A stretch of DNA of 64,000 nucleotides, taken from NCBI RefSeq assembly GCF_034190915.1, contig NW_026947514.1, forward strand, positions 6,097,701 through 6,161,700. The letters are read 5' to 3'. Below are positions 23,002 to 33,790 of the stretch, piece by piece. A program made the translations under genes and the position numbers. How positions within the stretch are numbered: position 1 is the stretch's first letter; the number at the start of each line of letters is the position of its first letter. The notes beneath the pieces are model-generated. The model did no database searches and was not told the origin of the DNA. It saw only the letters and a program-made list of their open reading frames with translations. The DNA is from Cavia porcellus (Eukaryota > Chordata > Mammalia > Rodentia > Caviidae).

Positions 23002-25184
23002 CATAAAAGATTTACAAGATAAGCCTACAGCAGCCACCTATGGCATCAAGGATGGAAGAATGCAAAAAGGTCACCTGTACACTGCAGAAACAGGGGATCC
23101 AGTTGAAGGTCAAAGGCCTGGAGTGTATCACAGAGTCCCACATGAGTCCTTATCAGGAAGCTAATGGATCTGCACTGAAGGCTGAAAAGAATGTGTTGGA
23201 AAAGTAGAGATGGGATTCAGAGGTGATGGTGAAGACAGGAGCTCCTCTGCGGTCACAAAAGTGAGGTTTTCCTCTTCTTTCTCTCTTCATTCCATCCAGA
23301 GGACAAGCTATGGATGGTGCCATCCACACGCAGGGGGTCTTTCATCGTAAGTCAGCCATCGGACACGCTGAGAGCTATGCTAACATAATCCCCTGGGAAT
23401 TTCTTATTCAAGTTGACACCACAATTAACTCTCACACCATTGCAAGTTAAAAATGCCACATACTGACAGCACCGAAAATTTAAAAGATGCATTTAGCACA
23501 CATAAGCTACTGAACATCACAGTGTAGTCTCACCTACATTAACATGTTTCGGAAACTTTCGTTAGGCTACAGTTGGACAATTTATTCTAACACAAAGTCT
23601 ATTCCATAATAAAGCCAAATACATCTCATATAATTCACTAAACACTATATTAAACTGAAAAATAAAATGGTTTTGTGAGGATTCTTTTATACCATTGTAA
23701 AGCTGAAAAATCCCAAGTAAGCTACCATAGATTAGGGAATGCTTGTATTTATTTTTGTTATGTACTTAAGTATTATCTGTGTGAATTTATGTTTGTGTGT
23801 GTGTGTTATTTTTAATGTGAATGATCCTCATTGGGATCTTTCTAAATAATCCTATGGTCATATATTTGAAGTATTTCCTCTCAATTTCAAAACCAATATC
23901 ATACTCATTGAATTTAAGTATTTTTAATAGTAGCAAGAGGAGCGTCTACTTTCTGGGCCTTTGAAAGGTATTCTTTTTATTCCATAAACATTTCCTGAAG
24001 ACCAGCAATATGCGCACTCTGCTTGGTTTGGCGCAGGTGGGAGCCAGTCAGCATAGCATGGCACACGTGTTCCTTAGCTCCAAAAGGACAAGTAGAATTC
24101 TAGTTCCAGAGTCAACAGGAAGGGTCCATGGTGGAGTGAGGACTGTAGGTGTGTCCCCGAGAAAATGAATTAGTGGTGGCTTTGAAGGCTGGCTCTTCCT
24201 TCTTTGATTAATTCAGGAAAGAATACAGTGAGGGCTCTCAGGGTGAAATCACTCAGCATCTTCAGGTCTCCGATGGCCCTTGTCACTTCCTCCTCCAGCC
24301 TGGGAGTGTCTGCCTTGCAGGATGCAGATGGTCTCTTCTTTAACTCTTTCTTCCCATGACTGTGCAGGAAGGTTGCCTCAAAGCACGATTTAGTTGGCTT
24401 CTTTATTGGTCGAGTTAACACAACAAATACCATAAATCCAGTAATTACTAATTGTCTCCTCCATTATCAAGGAAGAAATAAATTATAAGCTTTTTATTAC
24501 CTTAACCATGGACTACAGGAAGAATTAATTTCCCAGAACAGCATTTGCCTCTTTACCTGGTGCCGGCTCCTGCCCTGCACACAGTCTACCTTAGCAAGCT
24601 TCCTGTTTAATGCACTGCAGTGGCCGGTGTTAGGATCAGGAGGTCTTGAACTTATCAGTGAGCCTTGGCAACTGGTGATCTATCTCTGCAGCCTTTGGTG
24701 ACTTAGCAATTACTCTCTTTGGAAGAGGATAAGACAGAGACAGTGGAAATGGAGCGCTTCCCCACTGTGAGCCTTGGCTGGCTGTGAGCAGGGAGCGTGG
24801 GCTATTTGTCTGGGCACCCAAGGGCAAGCACAGGTCTTTAGAAATATGACTCCATTGCCAGCAAACTGTGCTGGAAAAGAATAGCCTATTCCTGGCAAGC
24901 TGGAGCTTTGACCTGGGTATTGATTTTGCACACGTGATGTGTTGGATTTATTATCTCCTACAGGTTAACTCACAGCCAAATACCAAGAGCCTGTGTGGGG
25001 CGTGCCTGATGGGCAGAGCGTGTGGCAGCACAGAGGCAGCCAGGACCAGCTCTGTGAGCGTTTCCCAGCAGTGGCATGGGAAGCTCACTGGTGACCCACC
25101 CTGCTCTCGCTTAACTCTTCCACCTCCGCTGCTCCTTTGTAAGCACTTCGGACAGCGTGGCATGGTTGTCCAGTCTAGGACCTG
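23002..25184. other. Unique DNA, nothing recognised
   Basis: No supported gene. AT-rich at 23400-23900 with a short (GT)n near 23791-23805. A possible L2-like remnant occurs near 23960-24010 ('cataaacatttcctgaagacc'), too weak for its own entry. Frames such as 24868-25185 (105 codons) and its antisense partner have no domain. Confidence 0.4.
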
Positions 25185-25315
25185 AGTTAAGACTCCCTGC
25201 ATGGCCTTGAGCACATTATTTATTCTTTCTGATTCTCAGTTTTTTCAGTCAGAATAGACCCATTTGTATCTATCTGGTAGCACTGGGACAGGTGAGGATG
25301 ACCAACCTCACCGCA
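25185..25315 (+). mobile_element. MIR SINE, sense
   Basis: Follows the MIR core: 'gcatggccttgagcacatta' (cf. 'tgtgaccttgggcaagttac'), 'ttctttctgattctcagttt', 'tcagtcagaatagaccc', 'actgggacaggtgaggatga'. Diverged. Confidence 0.62.
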
Positions 25316-25449
25316 TGAGGTTCTTGGGGAGCCTTAGAAATACCTACCCACAGCTCTTTGGCACTGGCCCTGGCTTACTAATCACAGACACCCAGCAGGA
25401 TGTGTCCGCGTCCTCACTGTCCCCTCTTTGTTTGATGAATAATTATTCT

Positions 25450-25745
25450 TTGTGCAGCTTAATTCAGCACAGGTTTTAAGCACCTCCTATGCATTGGCTC
25501 TTGTCTTGATCCATGGGTACATCAATGAACAAACAGACAGCACTCTCTGCTCCCAAAGTTGACCTGCCAGTGGGAAAGACAGAGGACAAACAGTAAACAT
25601 CATAATGACACAAATCATACAGCATGTTAGAAAATGAGAAGGGCTGTTATTTAAAAAAAAAAAAAATAGAACAACTTTGGCGGTGAGAGGTGGGAAGAAT
25701 TGTAATCCTGAGTCAGGAGGTCAAGGAAGCCTCATTAAGAAGACC
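25450..25745 (+). mobile_element. Ancient LINE-type remnant
   Basis: The series 'agcacctcctatgcattgg', 'catgggtacatcaatgaac', 'ctctgctcccaaagttgacc', 'gtgggaaagacagaggacaaacagtaaac', 'catgttagaaaatgagaagggctgtt' and 'tcaaggaagcctcattaaga' matches, in order, a widely dispersed old mammalian repeat ('tattgagcacctactatgtgcc...'). A short poly(A) interrupts it near 25652-25664. Confidence 0.55.
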
Positions 25746-27185
25746 TTTGCTTATTGCGGACTAGACACCCGCTAAGCACTGCCTAATGGCTGTATTAAAT
25801 ATGTATGTTTATCCAGGTCTTACAGGGACAGAACAGACACTAAAATAAATTAAATCATGCACTGGACAGAGCTAGCTGGTGTCAAGTCCTTACTGAAACT
25901 TGTGCTCTTATTCACAATTCTGTATTGTCACCAAAGAGGTCTCATATACAGGCTTTTCATTACCTGCTTCTGTAGTTGGTACTCAGGAGCTAAACACGGA
26001 TCAGAAGTGGTCATGTGACCTCCCAGAAGTTACAAATCTCTGTAATTCTCAAAAACTTAAAACTTAGTATCCGTGTATGTTCTGGGACAGAGAATTATGG
26101 CGCACATAGAAGTCAAAGACAGTGAAAGCCACGTGGAGGAATGAGGCAGTGTGAAATGGCTTGTCCAACATTTCTGCACCCTAATGGGCTTCCATGGGGT
26201 GGGTACCATTCCATCCTGGGTTCCATGGCTGAAGGGTGCCACTCCATCAAAATGATTCCATCACCATCCCGCACACACACAGGTTTGTGAAGCAAGTTCA
26301 ACACTCACAATGCACTTGGAAATCCATGAGGTGAACCTGCATACTCCAGACCCTCTAGGTGCCAACGACACAGCAACTACCGGACTTGGTTAAAGTCAGC
26401 AGTCAGCAGTTTCCAAAGTTTCTTGAGACAATTTTTTACCATTATTTTCTTGACACTAATACATTAGGTTGTCAAGATTAGGAAAATCTTGCTGGGGAGA
26501 ACAGGAATTCCCACACCTGTCTTCCAAACAGAATCATACTCAAGAGCTCATTGGAATTCTTCTGTGATCCCATAATTTCATCATCAGCATCATGGATGCA
26601 GTTGGATTGCAACACCTGAGGTCAATTTTTGGCTTCAACTTTGCCATCTTCGTGATCTTGGGTTTGTCATTTAGCTGGTTTTGAAATCCAAATTTCCTAC
26701 CTGGATGACTCTGTGGAAAACTGAATGCTATGTAGAATAGAGATGCTTCTGAGAAGGTGTCCTGCACGAAGAGACATTCACCAGCTGGGACCTGCCTGTG
26801 AACTGACGTGCTTTATCTGCCCAGAAAATACTTCCATGGCAGTCAGGAATGTCGCTTTTCCATGTTACACCTCAAGAGGATAGAATGAAGATATTTTCAC
26901 GCCCAAAGAAAACACTCTTTAGTCACAAGAATAAGTAACATATTTAGGAATCAGCAGCTCTTGCCTATAACTCTGTGTGTTGGCCCCTATCAGTGACCTA
27001 AGGTGACTTCTGAGCTTCTCAGAGATGTGCTAGTGTCCCCCAGGGGAAGTGGAAAGGAGTAAAACATGAGATTTTTGGAGTCTTGACAGAATAGGGTGTA
27101 TTTTCCATGGCAAAGGAAAAGGTACTCAACCCCTAGCAGCAATGGACCCATCTGTGGCTGTGGTGAAACCTGGCCATACCAGTTA
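25746..27185. other. Unique DNA, nothing recognised
   Basis: No gene, RNA or nameable repeat that I can support. Short frames only, up to 75 codons. Confidence 0.4.
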
Positions 27186-27189
27186 GGTT

Positions 27190-27900
27190 AACCGTGGTTG
27201 TCAACTTGACTGGATTGAGACTGGTGGAGAGGTAATCAGACTGTGAGGATGCTATTGGGAGGAGGAGCCTCAGTAGAAGAAGCAGGGCACAGAGGTATGA
27301 ACTTGGGGATTATAGCTGGTCCCCAAACCCTTCCTCTCTGTCTCTTCCACTGCTCTCTGCTTCCTAGATGCCATAAGGAGAACACTTTCCATCACTATGG
27401 CCTTCCACCATGATATTTGTTATGGTTTACATCTCGATGGCCCCCAAGACCCTTATGTGGTGGTAGAAAGATAGAACTTGGAGGATGATTGATTGTGAGG
27501 TACCACAGCTGACTTGCTGGTGAGAAGTATGGTCTGGTCTACAGAGACACGTCACTGCGGGTGTGACCTGGAAGGATACATCTCCCTTCTCGGTTGCTTT
27601 ATGGCCACCATGGCATGAGCAGCTGTCTTCCATCCGGCCCTTGCTGGGTGCATGCATCATGCATGGCTGCCTTGGGGCCAGAAGATGTGGACTGACACCT
27701 CTAAAAAGCACCAGACAGAACAAACCTCTCCTCCTTTTCATTGTGGGTGTCAGGTATTGTGTTCCAGTGATGTGGAAAGTGGCTGAGATAATATTACTTC
27801 TTGGAGCTGCTAAAACTCTAAGTCCTAAAAGACCTCTTCTCCTCTCAGTTGCTGGTATCAAGAATTTACCCCAGCAACGGAAAGATGACCAGCACACCGC
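27190..27900 (+). mobile_element. MaLR-like LTR interrupted by a second LTR
   Basis: The outer LTR is split. Its 5' part (27190-27417) has 'gtggttgtcaacttgactgg', 'gggaggaggagcctcagtag' and 'ttccaccatgatatt'. Its 3' part (27791-about 27900) has 'ctcagttgctggtatcaaga' and 'ccagcaacggaaagatgac'. The intervening 27418-27790 is a separate LTR with its own 5-bp duplication. The outer LTR is therefore the older insertion. Confidence 0.65.
27413..27795 (+). mobile_element. Inner MaLR-like solo LTR, nested
   Basis: A 373-bp LTR at 27418-27790 begins 'tgttatggtttacatctcga' and runs through 'gtgtgacctggaaggataca', 'ttgctttatggccaccatgg', 'agatgtggactgacacctct', 'gggtgtcaggtattgtgttccagtgatg' (abridged). 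It is flanked by atatt at 27413-27417 and 27791-27795. A 5-bp duplication is the expected ERVL/MaLR footprint. The orientation matches the outer LTR. Confidence 0.78.
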
Positions 27901-28977
27901 CTCTGTCAGATCATTTCACACTGGGAAAGAGGAGTTCATTTTCAAGCATAGCTAGAAAACAGACACGCAAATACATGTATCTCAGTCTCTGACCCCTGTC
28001 ATCAATTTCATTTTTGCTTCCTATTAGAGAAATGATGGATGGCATTTTTGCTCTCAAAGTTGTTTTCTGTGTGGAAAATGTGTTTAATCCAGAAAAATTG
28101 TTAAGCAGCTTCTGATATTATCACTATGTAGGTCGGGAAATAAAAGCTTCCTCCTGGTCAACATGAATGTGTACAAACTGTGTCCTTCTGCAAATAGCCT
28201 TTCTTTCTGTGCTCTCAGAACGTGAGAGAATAGCATTAAACCAAAAGGAAATGATGGCTTTATTATAAGGGTGTTGACTCTGTTCCTCTAAGGAATTTCA
28301 GTGGATGGGTTAGACCCACTCAGAGGTGAGAGAGCTGGGGGGTCCCCTCATTCTCTCAGGCAAACTTCTCAGGGAAACTCAGCAGACTTCTGCACAGCGT
28401 TGCAGTTCCAAATCAGAGGTCTCTTTTCCTGGGAAGCCTGTGCAGATCCATTTGACACAGCTGGCCACTCACTCTGCTATAAGACACTTTTCTTGTCTTC
28501 GTCTGCATCCGTGGTCACTCTGGCCCTAGGCTGTTCAAGTTGATACTACAAAGCAAGTCCAAGAGCCCTGGGGTAAAGGCCTAAGAGAGTGACATTCCAG
28601 GATGACCTCCTTTGGCTGGACACTGTACCCTCCACTGCCAAGTGGAGCAGAATTTTACTTTCTGAACCCCATGGTGGCCCTTCATCCGCAGTTTCCCAGG
28701 CAGGGCTGGATCCCCAGAGCTCAGCATGTTCATGCTCCATGGTTTTGGATGCATCTTGGTCTATTTTTTTGTTGTTGTTTTTGCAGTTGGTCATGGTTCT
28801 CCAGGCTGGGGAAGCCTGAGTCAACGTACCTGTGTGTTTGGTGTCTAGTGTGTAGACACTGTCTTGGCTTGTGGGTACCTTCTGACTGTGTCCCCAGAAG
28901 ATGGGTAGTAGAGGTTCCTGGAGTCTCCTTCACAGGGACGTGAATACCATTGGTGAAGAGTCCACCTAAGGGCCCAT
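27901..28977. other. Unique DNA, nothing recognised
   Basis: No supported gene. Frames of 76-113 codons overlap on both strands at 28301-29023. A (TTG)n-like patch lies at about 28768-28790. None has a domain. Confidence 0.4.
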
Positions 28978-29412
28978 GCCAGTCGGTTTCCCATTGCTGT
29001 GAGGAAATGCCTGAGAGCAACAACTTAGATGAGGAAAGTTTTTGTTTGGGTCCCAGTTTCAGGGTTTCAGTCCATGGTCACTTGGATCTTTTCCTTGCGG
29101 GCCTGTGGTGAGACAGAACATCCTCTCAACTGTGGACACCAGGAAACAGAGGGAAAGAAACAGAGAAGAAGGGACCAGGAAGAGATGTAGTCTGCAAGGG
29201 CGCTGGTCCCCAACACACCCCACCAGCCAGTCTCTACCTCAGTCCCCCAGTTTTGCCATCAGACTTGGTTTTATCAATGGATGAATCCACTGGGGAAGTT
29301 AGAGCCCTCATGATACAGTCACCTCCCAAATCTCTGCCTCTGAACATGGCCGTGTTGGGGACCAGATCTTCAACGTAGGAGATTCTGGGGCACACTCTGC
29401 TCCAAACCATAA
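28978..29412 (-). mobile_element. MaLR-like LTR, antisense
   Basis: The plus strand shows the complement of this LTR group: 'gtcggtttcccattgctgtg', 'gaggaaatgcctgagagcaa', 'gtttcagtccatggtcactt', 'ggcctgtggtgagacagaac', 'ctcatgatacagtcacctcc' and a terminal 'caaaccata'. It carries a purine-rich patch of imperfect 'gaaa/agaagg' units (29150-29190). Confidence 0.7.
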
Positions 29413-30593
29413 GGGTCTCCCCTTCAGCTTTCCTCACGGAGGGGATTGGGCTGCAGCGGGAGCCCATAGAAGGGCTTGGTCTGTGAACACCTTTTCTCTC
29501 TGTGCCTGGGCCTCTCTTCCTCCCTGCTCTGAGCTGTCCACCAGGGCAGGCACTCCCTCTGACCCATCTCTTTGCGTCTCTCTCCCTGATTCCTCGAAGG
29601 CTCCTGAACAAAGTGGGAGCTGAGGAAGCACCCAGAAGGCTCCTCAGGCGACATCCAGTGGCTCTGGGCTCTGGGTCTTGAGCGACTGAATTAGATTCTT
29701 TCCATTCACTCTTCACCAACTATAACAATTGGAATGGCATCAGCAGCCTCCGAGCAGAGCTGCGGGGAGGGCTCAGAGAGAGCGAGGGCCCTATCAGACT
29801 CACAGCCTGCTCCATGTCCATGGAGGGGAGCCACCTCTGGTACCATTAACGGCCCACCGAACTTTCTTCCTTGTCCCAGGACAGCAGTGGCACATTTGTG
29901 GTCCAGGGATGTGAGCGTCTGAACACAGCTTCCCTGAGAGTGTTTGGAAACAAGCAAGGGAGGGTCCAGCACTCCACACGGCGGGCGTCTTCGTGTCCGT
30001 GGGGACGGGTGAAAGGGTGGGCCCTGTCACAGGGCAGCGGCTCAAGAGCCAGACAGAGACAAAGACCTATCAACTGTCACAGCTGCACCATGGAAAGAAA
30101 AGTTAATTAAACGGTTTAGGTTTTTTCTGCTTTGGAATCAAAGGGGCTCGGGATGAAGAAATCTGCAGAAATTATCTAAGGCTGTTTCACTCAGCATTTA
30201 TTATTCCACACCCCACTCACTGCCCTGATCATGAATATTTGATCACTCAACAACTGTAAGTGGTTGAGTCTTCCAGGAGGACCTGTGAGCATGAACGGGG
30301 AAGAGGCAGGGGGCCGGGGGAGGCCAGGGAGGAGTGTGAAGAGGTGGGTCACAGAGCTGTGTCTGGGCCACATGGGGCCGGGTGAGCAGGTGGGGAGGAC
30401 ACCGTGGTGCTGGCCTTTGAAGGCAGCCGGCCCAAGAACTCTGATGCTGTGGGCTCCCGGCCGTTCAGAACCACACCCATCCTCCCTGATCCACAGGGAC
30501 TGTCAGAGGGCACCTTGGAAAGCAGGACAAGAGTGAGCTTCCTAAAGAGGACCCGAGTCACCAGCAGTGCCATCTTTGCCCTTTTTTTCTCTG

Positions 30594-30594
<1 letters not shown>
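29413..30594. other. GC-rich unique DNA, no gene supported
   Basis: Contains several overlapping frames on both strands, the longest being 161 codons on the minus strand (29234-29719, partly in the LTR). No recognisable domain and no consistent exon structure. Confidence 0.4.

Positions 30595-30634
<40 letters not shown>
30595..30634. repeat. (CA)n microsatellite
   Basis: Twenty uninterrupted CA units. Together with the (TG)n tract 180 bp downstream it forms an inverted pair. Confidence 0.98.
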
Positions 30635-30637
<3 letters not shown>

Positions 30638-30810
30638 CTGCACAGCACACTTGGCAAGCTCGGGGGGACCATCAATAATGCATGTGCAGAACTACACTGG
30701 GCCTCAGGCGGCAAGAGGGGCCAGGGGAAGGGGCTGTGGGGCTGTGTGACTCCTGGGCTCGCAGAGGTCATGGCACTCCTGGCTGCCTGGAAGCAAACTC
30801 TCTTGGTAGA

Positions 30811-30813
<3 letters not shown>

Positions 30814-30858
<45 letters not shown>
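30814..30858. repeat. (TG)n microsatellite
   Basis: About 22 uninterrupted TG units, the complement of the tract at 30595-30634. Two antiparallel frames (30404-30976 plus, 30349-30900 minus) stay open only because both dinucleotide runs lack stops. Confidence 0.98.
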
Positions 30859-30859
<1 letters not shown>

Positions 30860-30912
30860 CCGGATCCTGTAGGTGTCACACTCTCAGAAACACAGGACAC
30901 TCACCAAGGTAT

Positions 30913-31312
30913 TCTGGGTTCACTCGCGTACCCCCAAATCCATTTGTGGAAGTCTTATTCTTACTCCTCAGGATGAGACCTTGTATGGAAACGGGGTCAC
31001 TAGAGATAAAGTAAGTGAAGTTAGGATGACTCAGTGGCGTGGGCAGAGGTCCTCACTCATAGTGATTGGCTTCCTTCTCAAAGGGGCACTTGGACTTAGG
31101 ACCCCAGGGGGATACTGTGGTGTGTGGATGAAGGCTGAGACAGGGTGATGCACCTGCAAACCCAGCAGCTTCTAAGATCATCAGCGACCTCAGAGCCAGT
31201 GCAGAGGCCTGGAGCGGAGTCTCTCGCAGGGCCTCAGAAGGAAGCAACCCTGCAGACATCTGACCTCAGGTTTCTGATCTCGAACCTGAGAGATGGATTC
31301 ATGCTGTCAGGA
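30913..31312 (+). mobile_element. MLT1-type MaLR LTR, sense
   Basis: Follows MLT1 order: 'cccccaaatccatttgtgga', 'caggatgagaccttgtatggaaacggggtc' (abridged), 'agtaagtgaagttaggatga', 'cctcagaaggaagcaaccctgcagacatctgacctcagg' (abridged), 'aacctgagagatggattcat'. The 'gagaccttgtatgga' and 'aagcaaccctgc' blocks are diagnostic in my reading. Confidence 0.75.
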
Positions 31313-31689
31313 CTGTGCCCCCCAGTGTGTGGCACTGACTTAGGGAAGCCCCAGCCAGCAAATGCCCAAGGCAGGAGCTCTGAGAAGAGCTACAGGGTGG
31401 TGTTTCCAGTCAATCTTCCTCCCTGGGCCCTGACCACAGCAGTGTGGGACTTCTGCAGGGAAGCAGGTCACAAGGTCCACAGTGTGAGTGGGCTGTGGTC
31501 CTGCTGCAAGAGCAGTCATATAATTTCTGAACAGATCCCGACTGACTCCAGACATGGCGATAACTGACTACTAGCTTGACCTGAAAGGTGTTCTGAATGA
31601 GGCTGATGTCAAAATAGTTAGACCAGAAAGGCAGATGGCCTTCCCGAGTGTAGTGGGCCTCACATCATCAGGTGAAGACCTACATTAGT
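31313..31689. other. Unique DNA, nothing recognised
   Basis: No repeat that I can name. The 140-codon plus frame (31145-31567) begins in the MLT1 and has no domain. Confidence 0.35.
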
Positions 31690-32135
31690 GAGAAAGCAGG
31701 CCTCAGAGGAGGAGAAAGAGATCCCTCCAGTCCAACTGAAGTGCCTGGTGGTGTTGGCATGGAACACAGAGACCCCGATCATAGTAGAAGCAAATGAAGC
31801 ATCCACTGATCCATGAATGAATACACAGAATACAATATGTATGTGTGTGCCCACCAGTGCATGAGCACACACAATGGAATATTATTTAGCCTTGAAAAGG
31901 AAGGTCATCCTCTCATAGGCTTCAACACAGATGAGCCTTAAGGTGGTGCAAGGGTGAAATAAGCCCTCACAAGAATGTTCCTCATAGCAGTCAAATTTAC
32001 CAACAGAAAGCAGCACGGCGACTGCCCAGGGCTGGCAGAGGGAAGAACTGGCACAGCCCTTGGAAATGAAGATGCGAGACCCAGATGATAAGAATGGCAG
32101 GACAGCAAGGTGTGCATTACGTGTGGCTAAGACGC
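31690..32135 (+). mobile_element. Diverged L1 3' end, sense
   Basis: Sense-strand L1 landmarks in order: 'atccactgatccatgaatga', 'cacaatggaatattatttag', 'ccttgaaaaggaaggtcatc', 'caacacagatgagccttaag', 'gaataagccctcacaagaat'-like, 'ctgcccagggctggcagagg'. These match '...gaatattattcagcc...ggatgaaccttgaggac...ccaggggctgg' of old L1 3' regions. Heavily decayed. Confidence 0.62.
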
Positions 32136-33366
32136 GGCTCATACAGGGCACTTCCCATCATGGTCTTTAAACACGGAGACAGCGTAGGTCCGAGCCTCCC
32201 GCAGCCCCATCCAATGATCTGCAGAACCACATTCTACGTTGAGGCTCCAGAACCGGCCAGTGGGAAAGGGCCCCTGCTGCAGGCACCACTCCGTGTCCAG
32301 AGAACCAGTTCACGGCCCTGTCTGCGGCAGTCACCACGCGGCCACCCATGAATGCACTGGGCACCCAGCCCTGGCAAGCGCAGATGCATGGAGAGCCTCA
32401 AAGCCTAAGGCCCCACCAGCACCTCACAGGCCAAACGCACAAGGTGCAATGCTCCCCTCTGCAGACCACGCGCTTCCTGTCTCAAGAGTCCCAGAAACTA
32501 GGATGGCACCAGGGGACATTGGCACCCGGTGGCTGCACGGGCAGGGAGGTAGACAAGCTGGGGACTTCAGGGAAGGCCCGGGCTTCCTCTCCCAGCAGCA
32601 GGAGACGAGGGACTCAGGGCAGACAGCTGGGAAGAGGGGTGCCTTCCGGGACACAGGAGTCGCGTGAGTGTGGGTTACAAGGACAAAAGCTTAGTGTGTG
32701 GCAGGCAGCCGTCGCTGGCCCCTCTGGGAGGAGCGACCCGGCAATGTATGAGAGCAATTGTTGCAGTAATGTTATGATTCCTTTTATTACTAGTGCAATA
32801 TACTCATTCCAGTAGATCTTAATGGTGGTTAATAAATTATTCATGCCTTTATTTATTTTTTCATATATTTCACAGCAAACACGCCGCACTGATTCTTGTC
32901 ACGGGCCATCATTAGTCTAATGAGTGATCTCCGGGGGGAGTCCCCGTTAGCCCGGGATGAAGCCCAGGTTTCAGGACAGTGCAGTGGAAGCTGGCCAGGT
33001 CTTGCTGCTGCCATTGGCTGGAGGCTCCTAGAGAGGCCAGAATGCAGGGGCTCCAGGTGAGCCCCGGTCTCCCGGTGGCGCTCTGTCCCTCTTGGTGGAG
33101 ACAGAAACAGGCACCGTGCAGCCGTGGTAGCCTCAAGCGGACCAAGCTCCTGGGCCTGTGATTTCTCCTCCACATGCCCGTGCTTAGCGCTCCAGGCTGA
33201 TGGGCGTTGCAGACACCACTCTGGCTACTCCTCAGCCCTCCTGCCTCCTTCCTCGCCCTCCTCACCCCCCGTATTCTCCCCTCTGCTTTGCCGGTGTTTT
33301 CTCTGCTTGTTGAAGAGTTACGATGCACAAGTCAGCCCTTTCTCCACGTGTGCAACCTTTTAAGTG
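32136..33366. other. Unique DNA, moderately CpG-containing; no gene supported
   Basis: GC-rich at 32240-32750, with scattered CpGs. Overlapping frames of 142 and 155 codons (32239-32667, 32348-32815) on one strand are in different phases and have no domain. The region 32735-32960 changes to AT-rich, with TAAT-type motifs, and is considered in the findings. Confidence 0.4.
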
Positions 33367-33370
33367 CCTA

Positions 33371-33590
33371 GGAGTGTGGGTGCAGTGGTGCACACCTGTA
33401 CTCCCGGCACCCTGGGAGGCAGAGGCGGGGGAACTGCAAGTTCAAACCTATCACGGGACACTTAGTCACTTAGCTTGGTGCTATCTCAACTTAAAATAAA
33501 AATTTTTAAAAAGTACTAGGAGTGTAGGTCAGTGTCAAGGCTGTGGGTTCAATCCTCAATTCTGCCATTAACCATAGCAATAACAATAAC
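33371..33590 (+). mobile_element. B1-dID dimeric SINE, sense
   Basis: The left B1-like monomer shows 'tgcagtggtgcacacctgta', 'ctcccggcaccctgggaggc' and 'gaactgcaagttcaaacc', followed by an A-rich linker (about 33487-33512). A degenerate ID-like unit follows ('gtgtaggtcagtgtcaagg', 'gtgggttcaatcctcaattc') and ends in a (TAACAA)-type tail. This dimer type is a key organism clue. Confidence 0.8.
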
Positions 33591-33592
33591 AA

Positions 33593-33790
33593 TTGGGTAC
33601 AGAAGTGCAGTCCTGTAATCCCAGTACTCAGGAGGCCGAGGCAGGAGGATCCTTGCAAGTTCTACACCAGCCTGGGCTACAAAGTGAGCCCAAGGCCAGC
33701 CTGAATTGATAGTGGAGACCCTGTCTCAAACAGACAAAACAAAACAAAAGGAAACAATAAGGATAGCAATAATAATAAAATAAGCACACA
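33593..33790 (+). mobile_element. B1-like SINE, sense
   Basis: Shows 'agtcctgtaatcccagtact', 'caggaggccgaggcaggagg', 'atccttgcaagttctacaccagcctgggctac' (abridged) and 'gaccctgtctcaaacagac', then an A-rich tail with AACAAA and AATAATA units. It sits directly behind the preceding B1-dID in the same orientation. Confidence 0.88.

Noticed and set aside
29234..29719. 161-codon Arg/Ser-rich frame on the minus strand
   Set aside because: Part of it overlaps an antisense LTR and the rest is GC-rich with overlapping frames in other phases; no domain.
30349..30976. 183- and 190-codon frames on opposite strands
   Set aside because: Both depend on stop-free (CA)n and (TG)n runs giving Thr-His and Val-Cys tracts, and neither has a domain.
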